In this document: positions 42,601-50,885 of the stretch, in pieces
How the letters are laid out: every line of letters starts with the position of its first letter
How positions within the stretch are numbered: position 1 is the first letter of the stretch
Source: JBBROS01 sp965213855
Lineage (GTDB): Bacteria > Pseudomonadota > Alphaproteobacteria > Acetobacterales > Acetobacteraceae
Length of the DNA stretch: 64,000 bases
Direction of reading: 5' to 3'
Assembly (NCBI GenBank): GCA_965213855.1
Contig: CBDCAA010000008.1
Location: 1,674,001-1,738,000, forward strand
The notes under the pieces: model-generated
The model's input: the letters and a program-made list of their open reading frames with translations, nothing else
Told to the model about the DNA's origin: nothing
Databases searched by the model: none
Program-made: the position numbers and the translations under genes

Positions 42601-43581
42601 ATGACACGTCAGCTTCGGATCGGGATCGCGGGTGCCGGGCATTTCGGCCGCTTCCACGCGCTGAAGGTGGCTGCCGGTCCACGGGCCGAGCTGGCCGGGC
42701 TGTTCGACCCGGACACGGCTCGGGCGGCGGCAGTCGGGCGGGAGGCGGGCGGCGCGCCGGCGCTGCCGATGGCGGCGTTGCTGGACGCGTGCGACGCGCT
42801 GATCATCGCCGCGCCGGCCGAAGTGCACCATGAGCTGGCCCGGCACGCGCTGCGGATGGGCCGGCACGTGCTGATCGAGAAGCCGATCGCGTCGACGCTG
42901 GCGCAGGCGGACGAGCTCGCGGCGCTGGCCACGGCCGCCGGCCGCGTCCTGCAGGTCGGCCACCTGCTGCGCTACAGTGCCGAGCACGCGGCGATCGCGT
43001 CCCGCATGCGCCGGCCGCTCTATATCGAGGCGGCCCGGATCGCGCCGTTCAAGCCGCGCGGGACGGACGTGTCGGTGATCCTCGATCTCATGATCCACGA
43101 CCTCGACCTGGTGCTGAGCCTGGTCGACAGCCCGATCGCGAGTGTCGACGCGGTGGGTGCGGCGGTCAGCAGCGAGCACGAGGACATCGCCAACGCCAGG
43201 GTGCGGTTTGCCAATGGCTGCGTCGCGACCATCACCGCGAGCCGGATCTCGCTCAAGACAGAGCGTCGTATGCGGCTGTTTTCCGAAGAGGGCTATCTCT
43301 CGGCAAACTTCGTCGACCGCAAGCTGGTGATGATCGGGCGCGAGCGCGGGCTGCCGCTGCCCGGCACGGGCGGCTTCCGGCGGGAGGAGCTTGGGTGGGC
43401 CGAGCATGACAGCATGGCCGCCGAGCACGCGGCGTTCGTCGCCTCGTGCCTGGATGGCGCGCCGGTGCTGGTCGACGCCGCGGCCGGGCGGCGCGCGCTG
43501 GAGGCGGCGCTGGCGGTTACGGACAGCATGGCAGACAGCCGGCGGGTGCTGACGATGTCGGGATTGCTGAGCGCGCGTTGA
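42601..43581 (+). CDS. Gfo/Idh/MocA family oxidoreductase
   Basis: 326 residues. Rossmann start RIGIAGAGHFGRFHALKV, the EKPIA motif that follows the catalytic Lys (HVLIEKPIASTLAQADELAA), and the C-terminal sheet domain (EDIANARVRFANGCVATITA). NAD(P)-dependent sugar or UDP-sugar oxidoreductase; the substrate is unknown. AGGACG precedes the ATG at 42601. Genes like this can lie close to lipid-A genes, and lpxB is 3 kb away, but the two are not adjacent. Confidence 0.9.
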   Translation: MTRQLRIGIAGAGHFGRFHALKVAAGPRAELAGLFDPDTARAAAVGREAGGAPALPMAALLDACDALIIAAPAEVHHELARHALRMGRHVLIEKPIASTLAQADELAALATAAGRVLQVGHLLRYSAEHAAIASRMRRPLYIEAARIAPFKPRGTDVSVILDLMIHDLDLVLSLVDSPIASVDAVGAAVSSEHEDIANARVRFANGCVATITASRISLKTERRMRLFSEEGYLSANFVDRKLVMIGRERGLPLPGTGGFRREELGWAEHDSMAAEHAAFVASCLDGAPVLVDAAAGRRALEAALAVTDSMADSRRVLTMSGLLSAR

Positions 43582-43646
43582 GCAGGTCCGGGCTTGTTCC
43601 GGGCCGCCTCCGAAATACCTAAGGTCGGGTGGCCAGGAGCAGGGCG

Positions 43647-43955
43647 ATGCAGGACAACACGACGACGACGCCGCGCGTCATCCTCGAGGAGAAGGTCGAG
43701 CGGCCGAAGCTGCACAAGGTGATGCTGGTCAACGACGACTTCACGCCGCGGGAGTTTGTGACCCGGGTGTTGAAGGCCGAGTTCCGCATGGCCGAGGAGC
43801 AGGCGCGGAAGGTGATGATGACAGCCCATCAGCGCGGGGTGTGCGTGGTCGCGGTGTTCACGAAGGACGTGGCCGAGGCGAAGGCGACGAACGCGACCGA
43901 TGCCGGGCGCAAGAACGGGTTCCCGCTGCTGTTCACGACCGAGCCGGAGGAGTAG
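43647..43955 (+). CDS. clpS: ATP-dependent Clp protease adaptor ClpS
   Basis: 102 residues. The family core is complete: HKVMLVNDDFTPREFVTRVL, then FRMAEEQARKVMMTAHQRGV and FTKDVAEAKATNATDAGRKN. ClpS delivers N-degron substrates to ClpA/ClpP. ATG 43647 is preceded by AGGAGCAGGG; an upstream GTG at 43629 is possible. The stop lies inside the convergent anti-sigma gene (23-bp overlap). Confidence 0.96.
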   Translation: MQDNTTTTPRVILEEKVERPKLHKVMLVNDDFTPREFVTRVLKAEFRMAEEQARKVMMTAHQRGVCVVAVFTKDVAEAKATNATDAGRKNGFPLLFTTEPEE

Positions 43956-44688
43956 CAGGCGCCGGTTGCCGCCAGAGCCGGGCGAACTCGGCCAACTCGG
44001 TCGCATTGAGGTCCGAGACCGCCCATAGGTCCATGCCATCCTCGGCCCAGCGCCGGTAGTTGTAGCCGTTGATCGTGCCCTCGCCTGGCCCGGCCTGTCC
44101 GCCCGGGGCGGCATACAGGTCGATCACGTGCTGCCGGCGGCCATAGACGAGGGCAGCGACCGGCCGGCCATCCAGAGCGTCGAGCCGGGCGCCGAGAAGC
44201 GGGAAGCCGTCGGCGGCAAGGTCCTTCACCGGCGGGGCGAAGGCGAGCCGTCCGTCGAACCAGGGTTTGACGGTGTGCTGGTCGGTGGAGGCGACATCCA
44301 TGAGATGCCCGGGTTGCAGGGCGCGAAGATGGCTAGAAACGATCTCGATGGCCGGCGTGCCCATGGGTTGGGGCAGCACGAGCAGTGCCACGCAGGCAGC
44401 CAGGGCGGCAGCCGCGGCCCCGCCGGCAACGGGAAAGATGCGGCCGGCCACACGAACGCGCCGTTGTGGCGGCTGCAGGCTGGCGACGCGAGCGTGCAGC
44501 GCCGCGGGCGCGACGTGGCGGGTGGCGGCCTGAAGGCGGCTCGACAGGGCCAGCAGCTCGATCTGGACGGCGGCGCAGGCCGGGCAGCGGTCGAGGTGGG
44601 CGGCGACCCGGGCGGCCTCCGCCGGCGTGAGTTCCCCGTCTATGTCGGCCTGAACCAGGAGGCTCATCTCGTCACAGCCGTCGCTCAA
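43933..44688 (-). CDS. Anti-sigma factor with zinc-finger ZAS domain
   Basis: 251 residues. The TTG start at 44688 sits in a TTGA overlap with the sigma gene, preceded by AGGAGAA at the right distance; the resulting CDEMSLLVQADIDGEL matches the usual anti-sigma N-terminus. The zinc motif H-x3-C-x2-C is His31, Cys35 and Cys38 (AAHLDRCPAC). One membrane helix (about 86-107) places the C-terminal domain (GYNYRRWAEDGMDLWAVSDL) in the periplasm. It holds the sigma factor inactive until a signal arrives. ATG 44667 is an alternative start. Confidence 0.9.
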   Translation of the reverse strand: MSDGCDEMSLLVQADIDGELTPAEAARVAAHLDRCPACAAVQIELLALSSRLQAATRHVAPAALHARVASLQPPQRRVRVAGRIFPVAGGAAAAALAACVALLVLPQPMGTPAIEIVSSHLRALQPGHLMDVASTDQHTVKPWFDGRLAFAPPVKDLAADGFPLLGARLDALDGRPVAALVYGRRQHVIDLYAAPGGQAGPGEGTINGYNYRRWAEDGMDLWAVSDLNATELAEFARLWRQPAPATPPARS

Positions 44689-45233
44689 GGCGCGTTCTCC
44701 TGCAATAGGGCCTGCCGCGCGCGCCAGAGCCGCGACATGACGGTGCCGATCGGCACGCCCACGATGCCCGCAATGGCCTTGTACGGCAGACCCTCCAACT
44801 CGCGCAGGACGAGGCACTCGCGCAGCTCGCGCGGCAATGCGGCCAGTGCGTCGTCCAGTTGCGCGGACCGTTGCCGGCGCGAAAGGGCCGCCTCCGGATC
44901 GTCGGACGGGTCGGGCTGGTCCTCGACGGGGTCGGGCGTGTCTGCCGCACCTCGGCGCCGCGCAGCGATGGCGTCTAAAGCCGCGTTGCGGACGATGCGG
45001 AGCAGCCAGGCCCGGCCGTCGCCTCCGCGATAGGATGCGAAGTAGCCGAGCGCCCGCAGCATCGCGTCCTGGGTCACGTCCTCCGCCAACGTCGGGTCCC
45101 GGACCAGCCAGCGGGCGAGGTTATAGGCGGCGTCGAGGTGCGGCAGCACGACCTGCTGGAAGCCCAGTGCGGTCGTCCCGGTCTCGGCCAAGGCCGGCCG
45201 GTCGCGTCGGACCGCGAGGGATCGCAACCGCAT
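44685..45233 (-). CDS. ECF-family RNA polymerase sigma factor
   Basis: 182 residues. Sigma2 region about 28-95 (LDAAYNLARWLVRDPTLAED, then VTQDAMLRALGYFASYRGGD) and sigma4 about 125-178 (LDDALAALPRELRECLVLRE, then LEGLPYKAIAGIVGVPIGTV and MSRLWRARQALL). GGAGG lies 5 bases from ATG 45233. It overlaps its anti-sigma by 4 bp, and follows the cupredoxin by 25 bp, so all are probably one operon with the metallophosphatase. What it activates is not shown. Confidence 0.94.
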   Translation of the reverse strand: MRLRSLAVRRDRPALAETGTTALGFQQVVLPHLDAAYNLARWLVRDPTLAEDVTQDAMLRALGYFASYRGGDGRAWLLRIVRNAALDAIAARRRGAADTPDPVEDQPDPSDDPEAALSRRQRSAQLDDALAALPRELRECLVLRELEGLPYKAIAGIVGVPIGTVMSRLWRARQALLQENAP

Positions 45234-45258
45234 CACGCCCTCCGCGCACCCTCCCGGC

Positions 45259-45600
45259 TCACTGCACGACCACCGTGCCGCGCATCGTCGGATGGAGCGA
45301 GCAGAAATAGCCGTAGCGGCCCGGGCTTGTGAACGTGAAGCCGAAGCTGTCATCGGTGTCGAGCGGCGGGGACTTCACCAGCTCCGGCCCGGCGGCGCCG
45401 GTCACGGTGTGCGGGATGTCGTCGTGATTGGTCCAAACCACCCGAGTGCCCGGTGCGACGACGAGTTCGGCAGGGGCGAAGGTGAAATTGTCGATGCTGG
45501 CCGCCACCATCGGGGTGGCGGCATCGAGCGCGGCGGCGGTCGCGCACCACGACATCCCGAGGACGAGCAGCGCCCGGGCGAGACGGCGCATTGCGCTCAC
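45259..45600 (-). CDS. Small cupredoxin (amicyanin/plastocyanin-like)
   Basis: 113 residues with a signal peptide (residues 5-24). The type-1 copper ligands are all present: His64 (DIPHTV), Cys100, His103 and Met106 (YFCSLHPTMRG). The VVAPGTRVVWTNHD strand is typical. It probably shuttles electrons or binds copper in the periplasm. GTG 45600 overlaps the metallophosphatase stop (GTGA). Being part of a sigma/anti-sigma operon suggests a copper- or redox-responsive module. Confidence 0.92.
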   Translation of the reverse strand: MSAMRRLARALLVLGMSWCATAAALDAATPMVAASIDNFTFAPAELVVAPGTRVVWTNHDDIPHTVTGAAGPELVKSPPLDTDDSFGFTFTSPGRYGYFCSLHPTMRGTVVVQ

Positions 45601-46514
45601 GCCCCGAGCGGCGTGTCGACGACGGCCAGCGGCATCGTACCGGGCACGTAGGCGACCTGACGCACGCCCAGCATGGCGCGCAGGCGGCCGGGCGGCAGGT
45701 CCTTGATGGGGCCGGGCGACGGGGCGGTGCCGGGTGCGGGCTGCGGAAAGGCGGTCGAGCGGGCGGTGTGGAAGGCGACGTTGCCCTCGACCTTCTGCAT
45801 GACCTGGTGGATGTGGCCGTTCAGCACCGTCACGGAGCCGAAGCGCTTCAACAGCGCGAGCGCCTGCGCGCCATCGTCGGTGCCCCAGCCCCAGGCCTCG
45901 CTGACCGTCCAGAGCGGGATATGCGCGAAGACGACGATCGGCAGGCTGGCGGGCCGTTCGGCGAGGTCGCGACCCAGCCAGGCGAGTTGTTCGGCGCCGA
46001 GGTTGCCGAGGCCGCCCGCCTTGAGGCCTTGAACGTTGTTCAGGCCGACGAAGTGGACGCCTTGCTGGTCGAAGCTATACCAGCCGCCCGCGGCACCCTT
46101 GGTGAACCGCTCGAAGAAGGGCTTCCCGTCGTCGACCAGCACGTCGTGCTCGCCGGGAACGGTGTTCAGGTCCATGCGGGCCTCGCCGATGATCTGGGCG
46201 GCCGTGTCGAACTCGTCTGCTTTCGAGAGATGGCTGACATCGCCGGTGTGGAGCAACAGGGTGGCGTCGCCCTTGTTGGCGCGGACGAGGTCGACGGCTT
46301 CGCGCAGGGTGCCGGGCGTGTCGGGGTTGGGCGGGTTCTTGAAGCCGATATGGCTGTCGCTGATCTGGACGAAGCTGAAGCCGGCCGGGGTCGCGGCCGT
46401 GGCGGCGCCGACGAGACGGGAGCGGGGGACGCCGCCAGCGACCGTCCAGAGCACGCCGGCCCCGGCCCAGACCATGCATTCGAGGGCGCCGCGGCGGGTG
46501 GGGTGCTCGGTCAT
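45597..46514 (-). CDS. Tat-exported metallophosphoesterase
   Basis: 305 residues. The N-terminus TRRGALECMVWAGAGVLW is a twin-arginine signal. Calcineurin-type metal motifs follow in order: DSHIG (Asp53, His55), GDVSH (Asp93), GEHD (His124, with Glu123 where Asn is common), AHIP (His199) and GHIH (His235, His237). It hydrolyses a phosphoester; the substrate is unknown. First gene of the operon with the cupredoxin, sigma and anti-sigma genes; lpxB ends 74 bp upstream. Confidence 0.9.
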   Translation of the reverse strand: MTEHPTRRGALECMVWAGAGVLWTVAGGVPRSRLVGAATAATPAGFSFVQISDSHIGFKNPPNPDTPGTLREAVDLVRANKGDATLLLHTGDVSHLSKADEFDTAAQIIGEARMDLNTVPGEHDVLVDDGKPFFERFTKGAAGGWYSFDQQGVHFVGLNNVQGLKAGGLGNLGAEQLAWLGRDLAERPASLPIVVFAHIPLWTVSEAWGWGTDDGAQALALLKRFGSVTVLNGHIHQVMQKVEGNVAFHTARSTAFPQPAPGTAPSPGPIKDLPPGRLRAMLGVRQVAYVPGTMPLAVVDTPLGA

Positions 46515-46588
46515 CGGGCTGCTCCGTTAGGGGGTCCTGATGAGCAGACCGGAGCGGGCGGCGGTTTATTCGCGCGCGATCCGATCCT

Positions 46589-47797
46589 TCATCGGAACCA
46601 CGGCTTTTTTCTGGGCCGCAGGCTTGCGGGATCCGGCTTCGGCGCCTCCAGCATCGCCAACACCGCCTGGGCGGCGGCTTCGGACGGCAGGCCGTGCCGC
46701 GGGCGGAGGGTGCCGAGGATCTCGGCGAAGCCGGCGCGCTGCACGGCGGCGGCGGCGGGGTCGCGCAGCAGCTGCAGCACGGTGTCGGCCACGCGGCGCG
46801 GGTTGCAATCCTCCTGCAGCAGTTCGGGGACGAGTGTGCGGCCGGCCAGCAGGTTGACCATCGCCACGTGCGGGACGCGGATCATGCGCCGGGCCATCGC
46901 GGCGCTGAGCGCGTTGACGCGGTACGTGACCGCCATCGGCACGCCGGCCAGCGCAAGCTCCAGGGTGGAGGTGCCGGACTTCGTGAGGGCCGCCCCCTGC
47001 CCCGGCCCGGCCGCCGCGGCATAGGCGTCGTGCTTGTCCTGCAGCCCGGTGACGACGATGGGCTGGACCGGCCAGGACTGGGCCGCGTAGCGGACCGCCC
47101 GCTCCACGACGGCCGAGACCGGGAGCACGGGCCGTAGGCCCGGCGCTTCCCGCGCCAGGGTCGCCAGGGTGCGGCCGAATACGGGCAGCAGGCGCGGCAC
47201 TTCGGAGCGGCGGGAGCCGGGCATGAGGATGAGCACGGGCTGGTCTGCGCCGAGCCCGTGGGCGGCACGGAAACGGGCGCCATCGCCCTGGCCGGCGCCG
47301 GATTCGAGCACGGGATGACCGACGAACGTGCTCTCGAGCCCGTGGCGCGCGAACCAGTCGGGCTCGAACGGCAGCAGGCACAGCAGCCTGTCCCACAGGC
47401 CCGGGTAGTGCGCCACGCGATGCGCGCGCCATGCCCAGACCTGCGGCGCCACGTAGTGCACCCGGCGGCTGAGCCGGGCGGCGTCCATATCCAGGATACG
47501 GTGCATGAACCCAGGGCTGTCTATGGTGACGACGATGTCGGGGCGCGAGGCGGCCAGAAGAGCCTCCACCTCGGCCAGGCGGCGCTTGAGCAGGCGGATG
47601 CGGGGAATGACCTCGACGATGCCCATGACGGCCAGGTCGGCCAGGGGGAACAGGCTGTCGAGCCCCTGCTCGGCCATGCGCGGCCCGCCGACGCCGGCGA
47701 AGCGGACTGCCGGGTGCTGCGTGCGAAGCGCCGCCATGAGCCGGCCGCCGAGCACGTCGCCGCTGGCCTCGCCGGCGAAGATTGCGATCAGCGGCAT
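46589..47797 (-). CDS. lpxB: Lipid-A-disaccharide synthase
   Basis: 402 residues, GT19. Blocks: IFAGEASGDVLGGRLMAALR, DSPGFMHRILDM, VHYVAPQVWAWR, LLPFEPDWFARHG, LILMPGSRRSEVPRLLPVFG and TKSGTSTLELALAGVPMAVT. It joins UDP-diacylglucosamine and lipid X in lipid-A synthesis, which places the organism among lipopolysaccharide producers. ATG 47797 fits the family start. The rest of the lpx pathway is not in the window. Confidence 0.96.
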   Translation of the reverse strand: MPLIAIFAGEASGDVLGGRLMAALRTQHPAVRFAGVGGPRMAEQGLDSLFPLADLAVMGIVEVIPRIRLLKRRLAEVEALLAASRPDIVVTIDSPGFMHRILDMDAARLSRRVHYVAPQVWAWRAHRVAHYPGLWDRLLCLLPFEPDWFARHGLESTFVGHPVLESGAGQGDGARFRAAHGLGADQPVLILMPGSRRSEVPRLLPVFGRTLATLAREAPGLRPVLPVSAVVERAVRYAAQSWPVQPIVVTGLQDKHDAYAAAAGPGQGAALTKSGTSTLELALAGVPMAVTYRVNALSAAMARRMIRVPHVAMVNLLAGRTLVPELLQEDCNPRRVADTVLQLLRDPAAAAVQRAGFAEILGTLRPRHGLPSEAAAQAVLAMLEAPKPDPASLRPRKKPWFR

Positions 47798-47834
47798 CGG
47801 TTGCGTGCGCCCATGGCGGGCTGCATAGGGGGGC

Positions 47835-48143
47835 ATGGCGAAGGGGACAACCGCGATGGACGCGACCGTGCTGCACGTGGCAACGCCGGAGGATTGGGCG
47901 GCGACTGAGCGTGCGGGCGGGCTATCGGCCGAGCCGTTCCTGCACCTGTGCACGGACGCGCAATTGCCGTTCGTGCTGGCCAAGCATTTCGCCGGGCAAT
48001 CCGGGTTGCTGCTGGTGCGGATCGACCCGGCCGGGCTCGACGTCCGGTGGGAGAGCAGCGAGACCGGCATGGACCCGTTCCCGCATCTCTATGGCTGGGC
48101 GCCGGTGTCGTCGGCAGTCGCGGTCGGCCCGATTCAGCCGTAA
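47835..48143 (+). CDS. DUF952 family protein
   Basis: 102 residues. The family core: VLHVATPEDWAATERAGG, FLHLCTDAQLPFVLAKHF (start of the barrel), LLLVRIDPAGLDVRWESSET and FPHLYGWAPVSSAVAVGP. These small proteins have an ADP-ribosyltransferase-like fold in some members, with no known role. ATG 47835, or ATG 47856 seven codons later. Ends 10 bp inside the convergent hisI gene. Confidence 0.85.
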   Translation: MAKGTTAMDATVLHVATPEDWAATERAGGLSAEPFLHLCTDAQLPFVLAKHFAGQSGLLLVRIDPAGLDVRWESSETGMDPFPHLYGWAPVSSAVAVGPIQP

Positions 48144-48544
48144 AGCTCCTCCGGCGTCACGACCGGGTCGGCGATGGTGACCATCTCGCCATTGGTCACG
48201 GTGCGGTAGAAGCAGGAGCGGCGGCCGGTGTGGCACGCGACGCCGGTCTGGTCGACGAGCAGCAGCAGCGTGTCGGCGTCGCAGTCCACGCGCATCTCCA
48301 TCAACGCCTGCACCTGGCCGCTGGTCTCGCCTTTGCGCCACAGTGCGGCGCGGCTGCGGCTCCAATAGCAGACCCGGCCGGTGGCAAGCGTTTCGAGCAC
48401 GGCGGCGCGGTTCATCCAGGCCATCATGAGCACCTCGCCGCTGTCGTGCTGTTGGGCGATGGCGGGGACCAAGCCGTGCGCATCGAAGCGGATCTCGTCG
48501 AGCAACGGGTCGGCGGCGATCGGGGCTGCGGCGTCGGTGGACAT
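48134..48544 (-). CDS. hisI: Phosphoribosyl-AMP cyclohydrolase
   Basis: 136 residues, stand-alone cyclohydrolase with no fused HisE domain. Metal and active-site residues are in MRVDCDADTLLLLVDQTGVA, CHTGRRSCFYRT and SRSRAALWRKGETSG. MAWMNRAAVLET is typical. It opens the purine ring of phosphoribosyl-AMP, the third step of histidine synthesis. ATG 48544 is chosen over an in-frame codon 12 codons upstream. Divergent from the Zur gene, sharing a 43-bp promoter region. Confidence 0.95.
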   Translation of the reverse strand: MSTDAAAPIAADPLLDEIRFDAHGLVPAIAQQHDSGEVLMMAWMNRAAVLETLATGRVCYWSRSRAALWRKGETSGQVQALMEMRVDCDADTLLLLVDQTGVACHTGRRSCFYRTVTNGEMVTIADPVVTPEELYG

Positions 48545-48587
48545 GGCTGGCCTTGCAACGGGTGGGCAGGTGCCAGACATAGGGTGG

Positions 48588-49055
48588 ATGGATGTGGAAA
48601 CCCATCCCGGCGCGCTGACGGCGCAGCTGGATCGTGCGGCCTTGCTGGTGGAGCGCCGTGGCGCGCGGCTGACGGAGCTGCGGCGGCAGGTGTTGGGCCT
48701 GGTGCTGGGCGCAGGGCGGCCGGTAGGCGCCTACGACCTGCTGGACCGGCTGCGTGGGCACCGGCGCGGGGCGGCGCCGCCGACCGTGTACCGGGCGCTC
48801 GAGTTCCTGATGGAGCACGGGCTGATCCACAAGGTGGAGCGCCTGTCGGCCTTCGTCGGCTGCCCGGTGCACGACCACCACGCCCACGCGGCGCAGTTCC
48901 TGATCTGCGGCGGCTGCGGCGCGGTGCAGGAACTCGAGGACGCCTCGGTCAAGGACGCGCTGGCGCTGGCCGCGGCCGGGCGGGGCTTTCGGATTTCGGG
49001 AGCGACGATCGAGGCGGAGGGACGATGCGCGGCGTGCGTGGGGGCGAGCGGCTGA
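48588..49055 (+). CDS. zur: Fur-family regulator, Zur type
   Basis: 155 residues. Winged helix (RGARLTELRRQVLGLVLGAG, then AYDLLDRLRGHRRGAAPPTV and YRALEFLMEHGLIHKVERLS). The metal sites sit in FVGCPVHDHHAHAAQFLICG, CGAVQEL and the final C-x2-C (CAAC). The C-x-V-H-D-H-H-A-H-x-x-Q-F arrangement fits zinc-sensing Zur better than Fur. AGGGTGG precedes ATG 48588. The targets are not in view. Confidence 0.85.
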   Translation: MDVETHPGALTAQLDRAALLVERRGARLTELRRQVLGLVLGAGRPVGAYDLLDRLRGHRRGAAPPTVYRALEFLMEHGLIHKVERLSAFVGCPVHDHHAHAAQFLICGGCGAVQELEDASVKDALALAAAGRGFRISGATIEAEGRCAACVGASG

Positions 49056-49062
49056 CTATCCG

Positions 49063-49083
49063 AGCTGGGCTGATGTCCCAGTT
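49063..49083. terminator. Weak hairpin between zur and the Uma2 gene
   Basis: AGCTGGG and CCCAGTT form a 7-bp stem with one wobble pair and a CTGATGT loop, between the two convergent stops. No T-tract follows on either strand. Confidence 0.35.
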
Positions 49084-49086
49084 TCG

Positions 49087-49638
49087 TTAGAACACGACCC
49101 CGGCGTAGAGATCGGCCAGCGGCAGCTCAATCCGCACGGCCGATAGACTCAGGTCGGCTTGGCCGTCGAGCTCCTGCTCTGTCCACGCGTCTCCGTCACG
49201 GGTCAGCACTGTCGCGCCGGCCTGGTCGCTTCGGAGGATGACGTAGGTCCGCACCGACGCGATCCGGAGATACTCGGCGGCCTTCTCGACCCTGTCGCGG
49301 GTCTCGTCGCCGGGGCTTAGCACCTCGAACAGGATCATTGGCCCGGTCGTGAAGCTGGATGCGCCATCGGTGGGGCCACAAACGACCTGGCCGTCAGGGT
49401 AGCGGGAGCGGTTGGCCGAGACCAGCTTCACGTCGCTGCCGAGGAACTCGCAGCGCGAGCCGCGCAGACGGCTCCCCACTTCTATGGCCAGGTTACGCTG
49501 GATCCGGCCATGGTTGATCGATCCGCCCGCCATCGCGACGGGCTCAAAGCCATCGAACTCGAACTTGATCTCCTGCCGCGCTTCCCAGGCCAGGAAATCC
49601 TCGATGCTCATGATCCGGTGGCGGACGGCGTCGCTCAT
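49087..49638 (-). CDS. Uma2 (DUF820) family endonuclease-like protein
   Basis: 183 residues. PD-(D/E)xK-like fold: EIKFEFDGFEPVAMAGGSIN, YPDGQVVCGP (catalytic Asp), PMILFEVLSPGDETRDRVEK (Glu-x-Leu in place of Glu-x-Lys, with the Lys later) and AAEYLRIASVRTYVIL. Family members are common in cyanobacteria and elsewhere and have no settled role. No partner gene is nearby. It may be a stray mobile passenger. Confidence 0.88.
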   Translation of the reverse strand: MSDAVRHRIMSIEDFLAWEARQEIKFEFDGFEPVAMAGGSINHGRIQRNLAIEVGSRLRGSRCEFLGSDVKLVSANRSRYPDGQVVCGPTDGASSFTTGPMILFEVLSPGDETRDRVEKAAEYLRIASVRTYVILRSDQAGATVLTRDGDAWTEQELDGQADLSLSAVRIELPLADLYAGVVF

Positions 49639-49697
49639 CGGTCGAGCTTAGGCTGTTTCCCGTCGCGTTCCCACGATCTTCCGTTGCCCCGACGCCT

Positions 49698-50885
49698 TCA
49701 CGGCCGGTTGCCCGACCACACCACCTGGTACAGCGCCACGATCTCGTCGGCGGTGGGGACGCGGGGGTTGTTGGCCGGGCTGCCGCTGGCCAGGGCTTGT
49801 TGGGCCATGAGGGGGAGCTTCGCGTCCCACTCGGCCTTGTCGATGCCGAAGCCGCCGGGGGTGGGCACGTCGAGGTCCCGGTTCAGCGCGGTCAGGCCGT
49901 CGGCGAGCTTCTCGGCGGCGGCCGGGTCGGGATCGCTGGGCTCGGCGAAGCCGATGGCGCGCGCGGCCTCGGCGTAGCGGCCCTGGGCGGATTCGAGGCC
50001 GAAGCGGGTGATCGCGGGCAGCAGCATCGCGTTGCTCAGGCCGTGCGGCACGTGGAAATGGGCGCCGATGGGGCGGGACATGCCGTGCACGAGGGCCACG
50101 GAGGCGTTGGTGAAGGCGATGCCGGCCTGCATGGCGCCCAGCATCATCGCCTCCCGCGCGGCGGCGTTGCGCGGCTCGGCGTAGGCGGTCCGGATGTTGG
50201 CGCCGATCAGCCGCATGGCCGCCAGCGCCTGCGTGTCCGAATACGGGTTGGCCCGGCGCGACACGTACGCCTCGAGCGCATGGGTCAGGCTGTCGACGCC
50301 GGTGTCGGCGGTGATCCGCTTGGGGACGGTGAAGGTCAGCTCGTAATCGACGATGGCGGCGAGCGGGAGCGCGCCCATGCCGGCGATGAGCATCTTCTCG
50401 CCGCGCTCAACATCGGTGATGACGGTGAACCGGGTCGCCTCGCTGCCGGTGCCGGCCGTGGTCGGGATGGCGATGACGGGCAGGCGCGCGTGGTCTGAGG
50501 CGAACGGGACCTTGAAATCGCGCATGTGGGCGCCGGGCCGGGTGGCGCGGCCGTGGGCAAGGATGGCCATGGCCTTCGCGGTGTCGATGGGGGAGCCGCC
50601 GCCGAAGCCGACGAGGCAGTCGTACTCACCGGCCGTGACGACGGTCACGCCGGCCTCGATCACCGCATCGGTCGGTTCGGGCACGGTGTCGCTGAACACG
50701 CCCGGGTGCAGGCCGGCCGCCTCCAGCGGGTCGAGGCAGCGGCGGACGAGGCCGGACGAGACCATGTACGGGTCCGTGACAACGAGCGGGCGGGACAGGC
50801 CGAAGAGGGCGAGCACCTCCGCCGTCTGGGCGACGGCGCCGCCGCCGACGCGCATGACGCGGGGGGAGCAGAGCGGGGCGATCAT
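49698..50885 (-). CDS. Iron-containing alcohol dehydrogenase
   Basis: 395 residues. NAD site VGFGGGSPIDTAKAMA, IAIPTTAGTGSEATRF, and the metal-binding Asp/His set in the helix GVDSLTHALEAYVSRRAN and in ALVHGMSRPIGAHFHVPHG. Acts on an alcohol or hydroxy acid; the substrate is unknown. The ATG at 50885 overlaps the upstream ABC ATPase stop (ATGA), so it is coupled to it. Could supply the oxidation step for the aldolase product in this operon. Confidence 0.93.
   Translation of the reverse strand: MIAPLCSPRVMRVGGGAVAQTAEVLALFGLSRPLVVTDPYMVSSGLVRRCLDPLEAAGLHPGVFSDTVPEPTDAVIEAGVTVVTAGEYDCLVGFGGGSPIDTAKAMAILAHGRATRPGAHMRDFKVPFASDHARLPVIAIPTTAGTGSEATRFTVITDVERGEKMLIAGMGALPLAAIVDYELTFTVPKRITADTGVDSLTHALEAYVSRRANPYSDTQALAAMRLIGANIRTAYAEPRNAAAREAMMLGAMQAGIAFTNASVALVHGMSRPIGAHFHVPHGLSNAMLLPAITRFGLESAQGRYAEAARAIGFAEPSDPDPAAAEKLADGLTALNRDLDVPTPGGFGIDKAEWDAKLPLMAQQALASGSPANNPRVPTADEIVALYQVVWSGNRP

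Noticed and set aside
45597..46514. Metallophosphatase as inactive because GNHD is GEHD
   Set aside because: All other metal ligands are in place, and Glu at this site occurs in exported relatives as far as I recall.
49087..49638. Uma2-family gene as a defence system
   Set aside because: It stands alone without a partner, and these genes are widespread with no shown defence role.
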